In this document: positions 9,473-17,216 of the stretch, in pieces
Position numbering within the stretch: position 1 is the first letter of the stretch
Layout of the letters: every line of letters begins with the position of its first letter
NCBI GenBank assembly: GCA_029243025.1
Contig: JAQWSU010000021.1
Span: forward strand, 62,001-126,000
DNA length: 64,000 nucleotides
Reading direction: 5' to 3'
Source: Pirellulaceae bacterium
GTDB taxonomy: Bacteria; Planctomycetota; Planctomycetia; Pirellulales; Pirellulaceae
Translations under genes and position numbers: made by a program
The notes under the pieces: generated by a model
The model's input: the letters and a program-made list of their open reading frames with translations, nothing else
Told to the model about the DNA's origin: nothing
Databases searched by the model: none

Positions 9473-10138
9473 ATGAAATCAAAGACTAGGTCATTCCGCA
9501 AGCTGCGGTCGGAATCACTTGAATCGCGACAACTGCTCCACGGTGGCGCTTTGGTCGGTGAACCACCGTCAGCGCCAGATATTGCTGAGAGCGTTTTCAC
9601 GCGATTGAACACCAACGACGACACTGTCCTTACAGCGGATGACGGCATCGCAGGAAGAGTCTTGGAGCGACTCGCGGATGCTGATACTGACGGCAACGGA
9701 ATCTCTCAAGCTGAACTAACCTCGCATATCGAGACCCGCATAGCTGAACGATCCGCCGGACATGCCGAAAGATTTGATGCAGCATTCGAGCGTCTCGATA
9801 AGAATGATGACGGAAGCGTGACAGCCGACGAAGTCTCAAACCGACGGTGGGAACGCATTTCCGAAGCGGCCGGCAATGACGACGCTGTGACTCAGGATGA
9901 ACTAAGCGAACACCTGGAGGTGAAACGTGCCGAGCGACAAGTGGGCAACGGCGACACCCGCGCTGAAGCACGTGCAGCACGACAAGAAGCACGGGAAGCG
10001 CGACAAGAAGCACGTGCAGCACGACAGGAAGCACGACAGGAAGCACGTGCTGAGGCGGCTCAAGCAGAAACGCCAATCGGTTCACGCATGTCGAACGTGA
10101 TCCAGAGAGTCCGCAGCCTTGGCCGCTTCCGTCGTTGA
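9473..10138 (+). CDS. EF-hand protein with LEPR-XLL-like N-terminus and repetitive helical tail
   Basis: 221 residues; ATG 9473 is preceded by GGAGAAAAACAC. The N-terminus 'RKLRSESLESRQLLHG' resembles the LEPR-XLL motif found at the start of many planctomycete surface proteins. Three or four EF-hand loops follow (LNTNDDTVLTADD, DADTDGNGISQAE, LDKNDDGSVTADE, and a weaker AGNDDAVTQDE). From about residue 160 the chain becomes an Arg/Glu/Ala/Gln polyampholyte built of QEARxAR-type repeats, predicted to be one long charged helix. It ends 'RVRSLGRFRR'. It is probably a secreted or surface calcium-binding protein; its function is unknown. A palindromic hairpin follows. Confidence 0.82.
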   Translation: MKSKTRSFRKLRSESLESRQLLHGGALVGEPPSAPDIAESVFTRLNTNDDTVLTADDGIAGRVLERLADADTDGNGISQAELTSHIETRIAERSAGHAERFDAAFERLDKNDDGSVTADEVSNRRWERISEAAGNDDAVTQDELSEHLEVKRAERQVGNGDTRAEARAARQEAREARQEARAARQEARQEARAEAAQAETPIGSRMSNVIQRVRSLGRFRR

Positions 10139-10193
10139 TAGAGCGATCCTTGGTTGCGCGGAGCGGCCTGTTTAGAGACGAAGCGAAATCGAC

Positions 10194-10229
10194 AAATCAG
10201 CCGCTGAGCGTTAACGCACGGCGGCTGAT
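10194..10229. repeat. REP-like palindrome (copy 1)
   Basis: ATCAGCCGC (10196) and GCGGCTGAT (ending 10229) form perfect arms around an inner palindrome GCGTTAACGC. A shorter relative of this sequence (AAATCAGCCGC..GCGTTAGCG) occurs at 13125-13147. It lies 58 bp after the EF-hand stop, so it could also act as a terminator, although no T-run follows. Confidence 0.6.
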
Positions 10230-10363
10230 GATCATGTCGGAATCGAACCTGCTTCAGCGGAAAACGAATGGCCGCTGGATGGCGAGCAAACCATTGTTTG
10301 ACCCTTTCAACAACCTATGCAAACGACCCCTGGCTATCGATTCTTCATAGGAGGCTGATTAGC

Positions 10364-11329
10364 GTGAGCCCTACCTCAAATCGCCGGTCGGTTGACGGAT
10401 TCACACTTGTTGAACTTTTAGTTGTAATTGCAATTATCGGACTATTGGTGGCCATTTTGCTACCGGCCGTGAATGCTGCCAGATCAGCAGCCCGTCGCAC
10501 GCAATGTATCAACAACACAAAACAGATTTGTCTGGCCATTGTCGCGTTTGAATCGGCACGTGGTCACTTACCCCAGCGTCCTTTCTTCAACAATAGGGCG
10601 ATCTATCTTCAAGACGGCGAAATGAATGGCAAGAAAACAACTTCGACTCAGTTACTACCGTACATCGAAGGCACCACAGGCGTTGCGATTCGTCGTGACT
10701 CTGGCCTTTCCGGATCGAGTGTGCTTAGCGAACCCAGTTTCGCCTGCCCCTCCGACGTCGAGCAGATAATTACCGTATCGGCACGAGGAAAGACGTTTGC
10801 CGAACAGAAAGGGAATTACGGATTCAACTGGGGGTTTGCCGACTTTCGCAGGCCCGACAAAAATACACAGGGACCTTTCGCAGCCTATGCGGGGAAAACA
10901 ACGTCCAAGATAAAATTCCAACACATCAGCGACGGGGCGAGCAAGACAATGGCCATAATTGAAATGCGAAAGGCTCCATTTCGATCGACTCAACCTACCC
11001 GACTCGTAGACGTACGTGGACGGATTTGGCGAAGCAAGGCGATTGGTGCCTACCACGTGTCTACGCGACAGACGCCCAACTCCGTCGAACCTGATCGAAT
11101 TGTCCTTTGTTTGGATCGCCCCGACATCGGAATGCCGTGCGACAGGGTGCGGCTAAGAGCAGTTGGACAGGACTCCTACGTGACCGCGCGGAGTGCGCAT
11201 GCAGGACTTGTCAACGTAGGAATGTGTGACGGATCAGTCCGTTCAATTCCCGATGAGATTGATGTGGCTGTGTGGCGCGCGATGTCGACAATGCGTGGCG
11301 GCGAAATTGGCACTCAATCCGATTTGTAA
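10364..11329 (+). CDS. DUF1559 pseudopilin-like protein
   Basis: 321 residues from GTG 10364, chosen because AGGAGG lies 9 bp upstream (10349-10354); an upstream frame extension has no such signal. The N-terminus carries a type IV pilin/type II secretion prepilin motif, '[20 protein letters not shown]', after a short charged leader. The C-terminus has the H-X9-DG signature ([12 protein letters not shown]) that defines DUF1559. The family is massively expanded in planctomycetes. Proteins are cleaved by a prepilin peptidase and are presumed to form or sit on pseudopilus-like structures, but the role is unproven. An ECF sigma gene follows 84 bp downstream. Confidence 0.92.
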   Translation: MSPTSNRRSVDGFTLVELLVVIAIIGLLVAILLPAVNAARSAARRTQCINNTKQICLAIVAFESARGHLPQRPFFNNRAIYLQDGEMNGKKTTSTQLLPYIEGTTGVAIRRDSGLSGSSVLSEPSFACPSDVEQIITVSARGKTFAEQKGNYGFNWGFADFRRPDKNTQGPFAAYAGKTTSKIKFQHISDGASKTMAIIEMRKAPFRSTQPTRLVDVRGRIWRSKAIGAYHVSTRQTPNSVEPDRIVLCLDRPDIGMPCDRVRLRAVGQDSYVTARSAHAGLVNVGMCDGSVRSIPDEIDVAVWRAMSTMRGGEIGTQSDL

Positions 11330-11413
11330 TTGGTCAACGATCCAAAGTCACACTTCCCAGATTTCGTACGATAGAAGATAGTAGCAACAAGTTTCAATCA
11401 CAGAGGTTATCAA

Positions 11414-11956
11414 TTGCGCGAAAAACGAGATCGTTGCGAAATCTTGTTTGAGACGCTCGTGCGTGAGAACGAACGTGCGGTGACAGCGTATTTGCGGACG
11501 ATGGTCCGCGACCCGGGGCTGGTCGACGACCTTTTTCAAGAAACGCTGATTACGGCTTGGAACAAGTTCGGCGAGTTCGATCCGACTCAGCCATTGGGCC
11601 CGTGGCTACGAGGAATTGCCTTCAACTTGGTGCGCAATGCGGCTCGTTCGAGGCGCCGCGACTGCCTAGTATTTGGTCCGACGGCTGAGGAAGCGATCGA
11701 GTCAATCTTTAGGAAATTCGACGGTATCAACGAAGCGTGGGAGGAGCAGGTTAGTGCAATTCGCGGCTGCGTCAATGAGTTGCCAGAGCGGTCTCGCAGG
11801 ATCGTGGAATTGCGATATGAGCGAAACTCGAACGCGGCACAAATCGCTCAGTGCGAGTCAAGTTCACCGGCGGCGATACGCAAACAGTTGCAGCGGATAC
11901 GACAACTGTTGGCCGAATGCATACAGCGAAAGACGGAGCGTTCGGCACCCGCTTGA
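11414..11956 (+). CDS. ECF-type RNA polymerase sigma factor
   Basis: 180 residues. The start is a TTG at 11414 with GAGG 8 bp upstream. Region 2 reads 'NERAVTAYLRTMVRDPGLVDDLFQETLITAW', with the conserved D-D-x-x-Q-E-T core. Region 4 reads 'LPERSRRIVELRYERNSNAAQIA' followed by a recognition helix 'SSSPAAIRKQLQRIRQLL'. The sequence fits the Rhodopirellula/Verrucomicrobium sigma-70 family (TIGR02989 type). It is followed 65 bp later by a membrane protein with a cytoplasmic N-terminus, the usual position for an anti-sigma partner. The regulon is unknown; the downstream monooxygenase and redoxin genes are candidates by proximity only. Confidence 0.92.
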   Translation: MREKRDRCEILFETLVRENERAVTAYLRTMVRDPGLVDDLFQETLITAWNKFGEFDPTQPLGPWLRGIAFNLVRNAARSRRRDCLVFGPTAEEAIESIFRKFDGINEAWEEQVSAIRGCVNELPERSRRIVELRYERNSNAAQIAQCESSSPAAIRKQLQRIRQLLAECIQRKTERSAPA

Positions 11957-12021
11957 GCATTCGATGAAGACGTTTCGATAAATCACAATACGCTTGCGTG
12001 CAAAGTTATGTAAGGGTGAAT

Positions 12022-13095
12022 ATGAGCGACGACCAAGATAACAATCGCCGGACGAACTCAATCGACGAGTGGCTTGACGGAGACGACGACGGACAGGCAA
12101 GCCGGGCCGATTCTGTTGAGGCAGCACTCACCAGCTCGGAACTCGAACAGCTGCTAATGCATAGCATGCTCGCCGGACAATTTGAGCCTGAAGAAGATCG
12201 TCAGCGGCGCGTGGAATCGACATTGCATGCGCGTGATCGTGCCCACTCTACCGGGCCGCGCATTGACGGTTCCGATTCATCAGCGGGCGGTCTTGATGAC
12301 GAATCGAAGACGAATGGGGTGCGAGAGACCGGGCATGTCGGTGTGGATCGCAGTCAATTGGCCCCTGTTGCCAAGCCTTCACCAACGGATAGAACTCGCT
12401 TTCGGTGGGTGTCGGCCGTCATGGTAACTGCTGCCTCAATCGCCGTTTTCGCTGTGGTCAGTTTTTTATTGGCGACGCCCAAAAGTGCTCATGCCGCAAT
12501 GGAACAAGTGATCGCTGCGCTGCGACTTCCGATAACCCGCGTTTATGACGTGCAAGTTACGACGACTTTCGCCGGACGTGAACGAGAACTAGGCGGCACG
12601 CTTTATACGCGCTCAACTGATCAATTCGTGGCGACGTTTCCGGACACTCAGCTCTATCCGACGACGATCGGCTCCGATGGCACGAATCGCTGGTGGATTC
12701 GTGGCAAAAAAAAATGGAGTTCGAGCGACAGTTGGCAACATGCGGTAAACCGGCGGGAAGCCGTAATTGACCGTCTTACGACGCTGCAATTGCAAATGAA
12801 TGTGTTCCTCACGGAGTTACCACAGCAATACGAGCTGCGGCTTTTGGCGGAAGAACCGCTGCCGGGTGACCCAGCGGTCATGTGCCGTCCGATTGAGGCC
12901 ACGCGATCGGAAAACGACATCAACCTACCGCAGACGGTGCGGATTTGGGCTCATCCGGAAACGGGCGTTGTCGTGCGGATGCACTTGTTGCGGGAAAAGT
13001 TCAGTCCCGTTGCCGAGAGCCGAGTCGAATTGAATTTGCGCGAAGTCACCGAGGTGCCGGACACGTTTTTTATGGCCGACCATCACGAGCCATAG
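12022..13095 (+). CDS. Single-pass membrane protein with LolA/MucB-like domain, probable anti-sigma partner
   Basis: 357 residues from ATG 12022, with AAGGGTG just upstream; a GTG at 11998 is in frame but less well placed. Residues ~1-130 are acidic, Ser/Asp-rich and presumably cytoplasmic. A transmembrane helix lies at about 134-158 ('VMVTAASIAVFAVVSFLLAT'). The rest is a periplasmic beta-rich domain resembling the LolA/LolB/MucB fold ('VYDVQVTTTFAGRERELGGTLY', 'TDQFVATFPD', 'GVVVRMHLLREKFSP'). No zinc-binding H-x3-C-x2-C anti-sigma motif is seen. Position directly after the ECF gene suggests a sigma-regulating sensor, which is inference. The gene ends just before a spacer rich in inverted repeats. 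Confidence 0.75.
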   Translation: MSDDQDNNRRTNSIDEWLDGDDDGQASRADSVEAALTSSELEQLLMHSMLAGQFEPEEDRQRRVESTLHARDRAHSTGPRIDGSDSSAGGLDDESKTNGVRETGHVGVDRSQLAPVAKPSPTDRTRFRWVSAVMVTAASIAVFAVVSFLLATPKSAHAAMEQVIAALRLPITRVYDVQVTTTFAGRERELGGTLYTRSTDQFVATFPDTQLYPTTIGSDGTNRWWIRGKKKWSSSDSWQHAVNRREAVIDRLTTLQLQMNVFLTELPQQYELRLLAEEPLPGDPAVMCRPIEATRSENDINLPQTVRIWAHPETGVVVRMHLLREKFSPVAESRVELNLREVTEVPDTFFMADHHEP

Positions 13096-13124
13096 AGTGG
13101 CGAATTCTTTCTCGCCAAATTATC

Positions 13125-13147
13125 AAATCAGCCGCGCGTTAGCGTCC
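13125..13147. repeat. REP-like palindromic fragment (copy 2)
   Basis: AAATCAGCCGCGCGTTAGCG matches the left half of the palindrome at 10194-10229, apart from a 2-bp gap and one change. It follows a short hairpin TGGCGA/TCGCCA at 13098-13117 after the membrane-protein stop. Confidence 0.5.
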
Positions 13148-13280
13148 AGTTTATCTCATCCAAGAACCGGACTCTAGCAAGTGGTGGCTGATGTATCGGA
13201 CAGCCAATACTCGAACATCCGATTTCGTCTTCCAGCCAATTGATTCACTTGGGAGTCACACTCGTCTGCAATCGGACAAA

Positions 13281-13415
13281 TACTAGTAGTGTGGCACAGC
13301 CAAATTTTTTGGTAGCTGGATTCGCAAGAATTCAGTTGGATCGACAAAACTGAACTTTGCGAGTCCAGCGACAAAGTGCCGAACCCGAGAATAGTGTCGT
13401 GACTGACTACTAGTA
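13281..13415. mobile_element. MITE-like non-coding inverted-repeat element
   Basis: A 135-bp segment bounded by perfect 10-bp terminal inverted repeats, TACTAGTAGT (13281-13290) and ACTACTAGTA (13406-13415). Inside is a long hairpin: GCTGGATTCGCAAGAATTCAGTT (13315-13337, arm 1) pairs with 13348-13369 (arm 2, AACTGAACTTTGCGAGTCCAGC) with only a few mismatches and a ~10-nt loop. No protein is encoded. It lies 46 bp upstream of the monooxygenase gene and may influence its expression. No second copy is visible in this window. Confidence 0.65.
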
Positions 13416-13460
13416 GAGGGCGGCAGCTAGCCGTTTCGGAACGCAATCCATAGTAAGGAA

Positions 13461-15077
13461 ATGACCATGTTACGATTCACCAAGTCAGTTTTTGGAGCAG
13501 TGCTGTTTGTCAGCGCTGTCGGAACCGCACAAGGGCAACAACAAGTTACCTTCTCCGATCACATTGCGAAGATCATCTACGCGAAGTGCAGTTCATGCCA
13601 TCGTCCGGGACAAGCGGGGCCATTCGATTTGTTAACGTACGATGACATAGCGGAACGAGCTGATACGATCAAAGCGGTTGTCGATGACGGGTATATGCCA
13701 CCGTGGAAAAACATGACCGACGACGTCTCGTTTCAACATGACCGGCGGCTTACGAGAGACGAGTTTCAGCTGATCCAACGCTGGGTCGCAGCCGGCGCCC
13801 CACAAGGCAACCCGCGAACCGCGCCGCCGCTGCCTAAGTTTCCCACTGAGTGGCAACTCGGTCGGCCCGATGTGGTAGTCGAAATGAACGGTAGCTTTGA
13901 CGTTCCCGCGAGTGGTCCCGACGTCTATCGCTCGTTTGTCTTTCAGCTTGATTTGCCCGAACACAAATGGGTGAAGGCGGTCGAGGTTAAGTCGCAAGCA
14001 AAATCTGCGTTGCATCACGCGCTCTTCTTTGTGGATGCAGCCAAGTCGTCGCGATCCGAAGACGGCAAAGACGGCAAGCCGGGGATGTCAGGAATGGGCT
14101 TTCTTGGACGGGCCGCGATGGCATCCGCCAACGCCCGGAACAAGGACGCGTCAATTCAGCCGTCGATTTCACTGGGCGGATACGTACCGGGAACGACGCC
14201 CATGCTACTGCCCGGAGACAATGCCATGCTGCTTCCCAAGGGATCGGACATTGTGATGCAGGTACACTTCCATCCAACTGGCAAACACGAAACCGAACAC
14301 GCCAAACTGGCGTTGTACTTGGCTGATCGACCGCCGTCACGACAACTGACCACGATTAAGATTCCACCGCTGTTTGGACGGTTCTCCAACATCGACATTC
14401 CTGCTGGCAAGACAGACTATGCGCTGATCGATTCGTTTACCTTGCCGGTCGATGTGAATGCAATTCGCGCGTCGGGGCACGCTCATTATCTCGGCAAGGA
14501 AATGTGCATGACCGCAAGACTGCCAAGTGGCAAGATGCTTGACCTGTTGCAGATTCACGAATGGGACTTGGACTGGCAGGACATGTATCAGTTCTCAAGT
14601 CCTGTCGCACTGCCTGCGGGAACTGTCATCCATGGAAAGGTCCTTTACGACAACTCGAAAGCGAATCCGTCGAACCCAAGCAATCCGCCAAAACGAGTGG
14701 CATGGGGCCGCGAGTCATTCGACGAGATGGGTAGTGTTAGTCTACAAGTCGTCGCCAAAAACGCGAGCGATCAGGCTCGGCTCAACGAGGCCGTTCGCGG
14801 GAAAATGCGTCGTGCATTCGTGACTGCCGCGCGCAATGGTCAACTTGGAGGAGGCAACCGCGAAAGTGGACCGGCACAATCGATCGCCGATGACCGTCTG
14901 GACGCGAATCGTGATGGTCGTATTCAACGTTCAGAATTAGCGGGGCAGTTCCCTCGCGGCGAACAGATCTTCAATCGCCTCGATGAAAACAAAGACGGCG
15001 TGCTGGATAAAGTCGAACTGGAAGCAGCTCGCGGCAGGATGAACCGATTGCGTAACTTCCGAGGAGGTCGGCGATGA
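13461..15077 (+). CDS. Cytochrome c / PHM-like copper monooxygenase fusion with C-terminal EF-hands
   Basis: 538 residues with a Sec signal peptide (cleavage near QGQQ). A haem-binding CSSCH is at residues 43-47. Residues ~135-435 resemble the copper type II ascorbate-dependent monooxygenase (PHM/DBM) fold. All six expected copper ligands can be matched: H185-H186 (ALHHAL) and H269 (QVHFH) for one site, and H340 and H342 (GHAHYLGKEM) plus M423 (FDEMG) for the other. Two EF-hand loops (DANRDGRIQRSE, LDENKDGVLDKVE) lie at about 481-520. The fusion suggests an extracytoplasmic copper oxygenase with a built-in electron-transfer haem and calcium-binding tail; the substrate is unknown. ATG 13467 is an alternative start. 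It overlaps the redoxin gene by 4 bp (ATGA). Confidence 0.85.
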   Translation: MTMLRFTKSVFGAVLFVSAVGTAQGQQQVTFSDHIAKIIYAKCSSCHRPGQAGPFDLLTYDDIAERADTIKAVVDDGYMPPWKNMTDDVSFQHDRRLTRDEFQLIQRWVAAGAPQGNPRTAPPLPKFPTEWQLGRPDVVVEMNGSFDVPASGPDVYRSFVFQLDLPEHKWVKAVEVKSQAKSALHHALFFVDAAKSSRSEDGKDGKPGMSGMGFLGRAAMASANARNKDASIQPSISLGGYVPGTTPMLLPGDNAMLLPKGSDIVMQVHFHPTGKHETEHAKLALYLADRPPSRQLTTIKIPPLFGRFSNIDIPAGKTDYALIDSFTLPVDVNAIRASGHAHYLGKEMCMTARLPSGKMLDLLQIHEWDLDWQDMYQFSSPVALPAGTVIHGKVLYDNSKANPSNPSNPPKRVAWGRESFDEMGSVSLQVVAKNASDQARLNEAVRGKMRRAFVTAARNGQLGGGNRESGPAQSIADDRLDANRDGRIQRSELAGQFPRGEQIFNRLDENKDGVLDKVELEAARGRMNRLRNFRGGRR

Positions 15078-15715
15078 TTAAGCCCGTTTTCCGTTCGCTG
15101 TCGTATTGCCTCCTGATGGTTGGTTTCGTTGGCTGCGTCGAGCAGGACAGCGAGTTAACGTTAAGTGCGTCAGGACGCAGCGAGGTACGCGACTCTGATG
15201 AGCGAGCCGAAAAGTGGACCGATATTGACGGTAACGCGCACCAACTATTTGCACCCGGCGCGGATCGACTTTGCGTCTTGGTCTTCGTCACCACAGATTG
15301 TCCGGTCGCCAACGCATACCAGCCAACGCTGCGCGAGATCGTCAAAGAGTTTGCCGAGGCGGATGTCGACTTCTACCAAATCAACCCAACGAAGTCGGCG
15401 ACGATTGGGAAAGCAAAACAACACGTAGCGGACTTCGAAATCGCTTCGCCGATGATCCTCGATCCGAACCAAACGATTGCACGGCGTGTTGGCGCAGAGG
15501 TAACACCCGAATCGTTTTTAATCTCGCCGCAGGAAGAAATCTTGTATCGGGGCCGCATCGATGACTTGTACGTCGGCTTCGGCAAGAGGAGGCAATCGCC
15601 AACGTCACACGACTTGCGAGACGCAATCACCACGGCGCTCGCAGCCAAGCCGATTTCGATATCCGTGACGAAACCCACCGGTTGCCTCATTCAATATGAC
15701 GAAGGATCACTCTAA
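15074..15715 (+). CDS. Thioredoxin-like (redoxin) lipoprotein
   Basis: 213 residues. The leader 'SYCLLMVGFVGC' is a lipobox-type signal with the lipidated Cys at 21. The AhpC/TSA-redoxin fold is recognisable from 'LCVLVFVTTDCPVANAYQPTL', with a single active-site Cys at 76 and no CxxC, followed by 'IASPMILDPNQTIARRVGAEVTPESFLI' and 'LYRGRIDD'. Such single-cysteine redoxins often sit next to cytochrome/PHM-like genes. The ATGA overlap with the upstream gene shows translational coupling. The likely role is thiol or peroxide redox chemistry on the outer face of the membrane supporting the monooxygenase, which is inferred. Confidence 0.85.
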   Translation: MIKPVFRSLSYCLLMVGFVGCVEQDSELTLSASGRSEVRDSDERAEKWTDIDGNAHQLFAPGADRLCVLVFVTTDCPVANAYQPTLREIVKEFAEADVDFYQINPTKSATIGKAKQHVADFEIASPMILDPNQTIARRVGAEVTPESFLISPQEEILYRGRIDDLYVGFGKRRQSPTSHDLRDAITTALAAKPISISVTKPTGCLIQYDEGSL

Positions 15716-15721
15716 TTACCC

Positions 15722-15759
15722 AACAGAAGTACAATCGAGGTTGATCAGCCGCATCGTCG
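15722..15759 (+). repeat. 38-bp direct repeat, left copy
   Basis: Begins AACAGAAGTACAATCGAGG and ends GCATCGTCG. It matches 17217-17254 at 36 of 38 positions. It starts 6 bp after the redoxin stop codon. The two copies bracket a ~1.5-kb block. Confidence 0.8.
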
Positions 15760-15828
15760 CGAACTTACGATTCCGCCAGGTGATTGTTGGACTTTACAAA
15801 ACGGCAATGTTTCAGCTGTTCTTCGTGG

Positions 15829-16181
15829 ATGCTCAATCTCGTCACCCGTATATTCCTACTGAGTGTGTTGGGGTGCTTGGTCTCCAGTTTGTTGGTCTCC
15901 AGTTTGTTGGTCGTTGTTCGCATGTGCCAACGTGACGATAGGCTACTCATCGCAAAGGTTTTTTCTTCTTCCTGGCCTGTCCGGTTGCGTTCTGGGCGGT
16001 CGGAGGCATTTTCGGGCTGACGATCGCGATTTGCATTTGGGCAACTGTGGCCAGTGTCGTAATTGCGTTCTCGCTACTCTATCTCAGGGGCTGGATGGAT
16101 CGACTTGGCAAAGTATTGTGGATCTGGACCGCCTGCATCGATGTTGCGGCGAGGAGTGGCCTTCTCCTGAATTCGAAGTAG
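15829..16181 (+). pseudogene. Small membrane protein gene split by a frameshift in a T-run
   Basis: Frame 1 from ATG 15829 reads 'MLNLVTRIFLLSVLGCLVSS' and continues to 'DRLLIAKV' at 15952-15960. At the six-T run 15959-15964, the reading resumes in another frame as 'FFFFLACPVAFWAVGGIFGL' and continues hydrophobically ('ICIWATVASVVIAFSLLYL') to a TAG at 16179-16181. One additional T would join the two into a protein of about 117 residues with three hydrophobic segments. A 15-bp tandem duplication (15879-15908) encodes the repeated 'LVSSLLVSSLLV'. It is either a pseudogene or a slippage-decoded gene, or there is an error in the run. The family is not recognised. Confidence 0.5.
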
Positions 16182-16230
16182 GCCACCGCCATCACTTCGA
16201 TCTGAAAGGTGCCGCTATGGCTCGGCGGCA

Positions 16231-16602
16231 TTAAGAAACTTGGCAGACCGCTGTAGTCTCAAAAGACGAGTTGTTGAGCCAGCGGATACTCAAGGAGATC
16301 GACGAGTCGACGAGTCGGCGACCGCTCGTAATAACACGGAGCTTCGCGACTGGATTGCCAAGCTCAGAATCGACATGTGCGAGTAGCTGCTGACACCAAA
16401 GACTATGCCTGACGCTTAGCGAACAAAAGCCGACAACGTTTGAGTCGATGGTGGCACAATGTAAGCGTTGTTGAGCTGTTTGGAGCGCGAGTTGAAAGGT
16501 GTCCTTGAGTCGCTGGGAATCAAGATATCGGTCGGGCCAAAGCTGATGGAGAAGCTGAATCACCGCACTGAAATCTTCCATCGAACACGGACGAGTTTTC
16601 AT
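16231..16602 (-). pseudogene. Truncated GNAT acetyltransferase
   Basis: 123 residues. The N-terminal ~78 residues are a convincing GNAT start (MKTRPCSMEDFSAVIQLLHQ, 'NVVGFCSLSVRHSLWCQQLLAHVD'). After 'AHVD' the expected acetyl-CoA motif A (R/Q-x-x-G-x-G/A) and the C-terminal 'FYE..GF' region are missing, and the remaining ~45 residues do not resemble the family. An 8-bp tandem duplication (GACGAGTC twice, near 16301-16316) lies in the divergent part. It starts 25 bp after the stop of the cupin gene on the same strand, so the pair was probably an operon. Confidence 0.6.
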
Positions 16603-16627
16603 GGTCTGGTCCGAAGTTCTTCAGCTT

Positions 16628-16996
16628 TCATATCTTGATACCCCCAGGGGCAGTGAAATCATCGTCGATAATGTCACCTGTGTTCCTTGTGTTCGAAGGC
16701 TCAAATACAAGTACCTCTGCCTCGCTATCCGCCAGTGTCCTGTGCTCGATACCTCGAGGCACAACACACAGCTCTCCCGACGTTAGCTCAACAACTTTAT
16801 CTCTGAACTCGATACGCATCGAACCCCTCCAAACCAGAAAGAGCTCGTCTTCGGATTCATGGCGATGCCAGGGAAACATTCCGTGAAACTTGACCAGCTT
16901 TAGTTCTTGGCCATTAAGCTCGGCAACGATTTTGGGCCGCCAATGTTCGGTGATTTTGGAGAACTTCTCGGAAAGCTTGATTCGTTTCAATTGCAC
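16628..16996 (-). CDS. Cupin-domain protein
   Basis: 122 residues from GTG 16996. The frame is open to 17188, but the upstream part is Cys/Arg-rich and lies over an inverted repeat, while the cupin family typically starts 'xQLKRIKLSEKFSKI'. Cupin motif 1 is visible as 'WHRHESEDELFLVWRGSMRIEF' (His, His, Glu metal ligands) and motif 2 as 'LCVVPRGIEHRTLAD'. It is an intact small single-cupin protein with an unknown ligand. It is the only undamaged gene inside the block bounded by the 38-bp direct repeats. Confidence 0.82.
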   Translation of the reverse strand: MQLKRIKLSEKFSKITEHWRPKIVAELNGQELKLVKFHGMFPWHRHESEDELFLVWRGSMRIEFRDKVVELTSGELCVVPRGIEHRTLADSEAEVLVFEPSNTRNTGDIIDDDFTAPGGIKI

Positions 16997-17110
16997 GGTC
17001 CCAACACTTACATTCGTTGTGAAATAGTAAGAACTGTTTTCGCACATTTGGCCCTGAAAACAAACACTGCAGGACGGGTTGTCAACACAATAGAAATTGC
17101 CGGACAGCCG

Positions 17111-17142
17111 CCTGTCTCGTTGCCTTATGGCAACGAGACAGG
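17111..17142. repeat. Perfect 14-bp hairpin with 4-nt loop
   Basis: CCTGTCTCGTTGCC, loop TTAT, GGCAACGAGACAGG. It lies 115 bp upstream of the cupin start. TTT follows on the plus strand, so it could be a terminator for transcription entering from the left, or an end structure of a mobile element. No mismatches are present. Confidence 0.7.
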
Positions 17143-17216
17143 TTTGAACTTTTCGCAAGCTGTTGTGTGGAAAGAGGTTCCGAAACACTCTTGCCTGAAA
17201 AAGTCGGGGCGACTGG

